Origin: an uncultured Oscillospiraceae bacterium
Lineage (GTDB): Bacteria > Bacillota > Clostridia > Oscillospirales > Oscillospiraceae
Reading direction: 5' to 3'
Assembly (NCBI GenBank): GCA_944385675.1
Contig: CALWYD010000074.1
Location: forward strand, 1 to 32,345
Length of the DNA stretch: 32,345 nt
Below, piece by piece: positions 32,219 through 32,345 of this stretch. The translations under genes and the position numbers were made by a program. Within the stretch, counting starts at the first letter, position 1, and each line of letters starts with the position of its first letter. The notes under the pieces are model-generated. The model saw only the letters and a program-made list of their open reading frames with translations, did not search any database and had not been told where the DNA came from.

Positions 32219-32345
32219 ATGCAGGACATTTTACTCAAAATCCTTGACGGGGAGCAGGAGACGGATCAGGCGGTCTGGGAACTGCTCCGCACCCTGCCCG
32301 GCTACCGCCGGGCCCAGCAGGAGCTGGAGAAAGCGACGCAGGCCA
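32219..32345 (+). CDS. Partial ORF divergent from the XRE repressor, cut by the window end
   Basis: ATG 32219 follows a modest CGGAG site and opens a frame of 42 residues that runs off the window. It begins MQDILLKILDGEQETDQAVW and continues with LLRTLPGYRRAQQELEKATQA, a hydrophilic, probably helical N-terminus. I do not recognise it. Its promoter overlaps two operator sites shared with the XRE repressor, so it is probably under that repressor's control. Confidence 0.6.
   Translation, partial: MQDILLKILDGEQETDQAVWELLRTLPGYRRAQQELEKATQA

Overview
The window looks like a core-chromosome segment of a moderately GC-rich, spore-forming, low-redox Clostridia, most probably an Oscillospiraceae gut bacterium of the Flavonifractor/Lawsonibacter/Intestinimonas kind. 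This is an inference from protein style and gene order; there is no rRNA to test it. Supporting signs are the rimP-nusA-rnpM-ylxQ-infB-rbfA-nrnA-truB-ribF order, spmAB sporulation genes, a valyl T-box, an AbrB regulator with a cysteine-rich tail, an Fe-S aldo-keto reductase and strong GGAGG ribosome binding sites. I see no tRNA, rRNA, CRISPR array, insertion sequence or phage module.

Left part (1-7600): the start of rplU on the minus strand, then a coenzyme A module in which coaBC (minus) faces away from an ECF pantothenate transporter gene and coaX (plus), each side with its own clear sigma-A promoter. A complete T-box leader then controls valS, followed by an Fe-S aldo-keto reductase gene.

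Centre (7600-15800): the most striking locus. A sigma-A promoter, a cobalamin riboswitch with an intrinsic terminator, and one large secreted gene. Its product combines an alpha/alpha-barrel-like region with a transcobalamin/intrinsic-factor C-terminal-like (DUF4430) domain and three S-layer anchoring repeats, suggesting a cell-surface vitamin B12 capture protein. Next come two paralogous ribbon-helix-helix mini-proteins, comF, an orphan mreB/mbl, a DtxR/MntR-like metal regulator with a hybrid metal site, an MscS channel and, on the minus strand, a DUF4830 protein.

Right part (15800-32345): trmN6-type methyltransferase and rsmI fire from back-to-back promoters, then abrB lies divergent to spmAB. 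From 29157 down to 19304 runs a long minus-strand translation operon (rimP, nusA, rnpM, ylxQ, infB, a 29-residue ORF, rbfA, nrnA, truB, ribF and a DUF1576 membrane protein). It starts at a single sigma-A promoter with a terminator-like hairpin in the leader, which fits NusA autoregulation. The end holds a small lipoprotein gene, a YgiQ-type radical SAM gene, and an XRE repressor that shares two palindromic operators with a divergent gene cut by the window edge.
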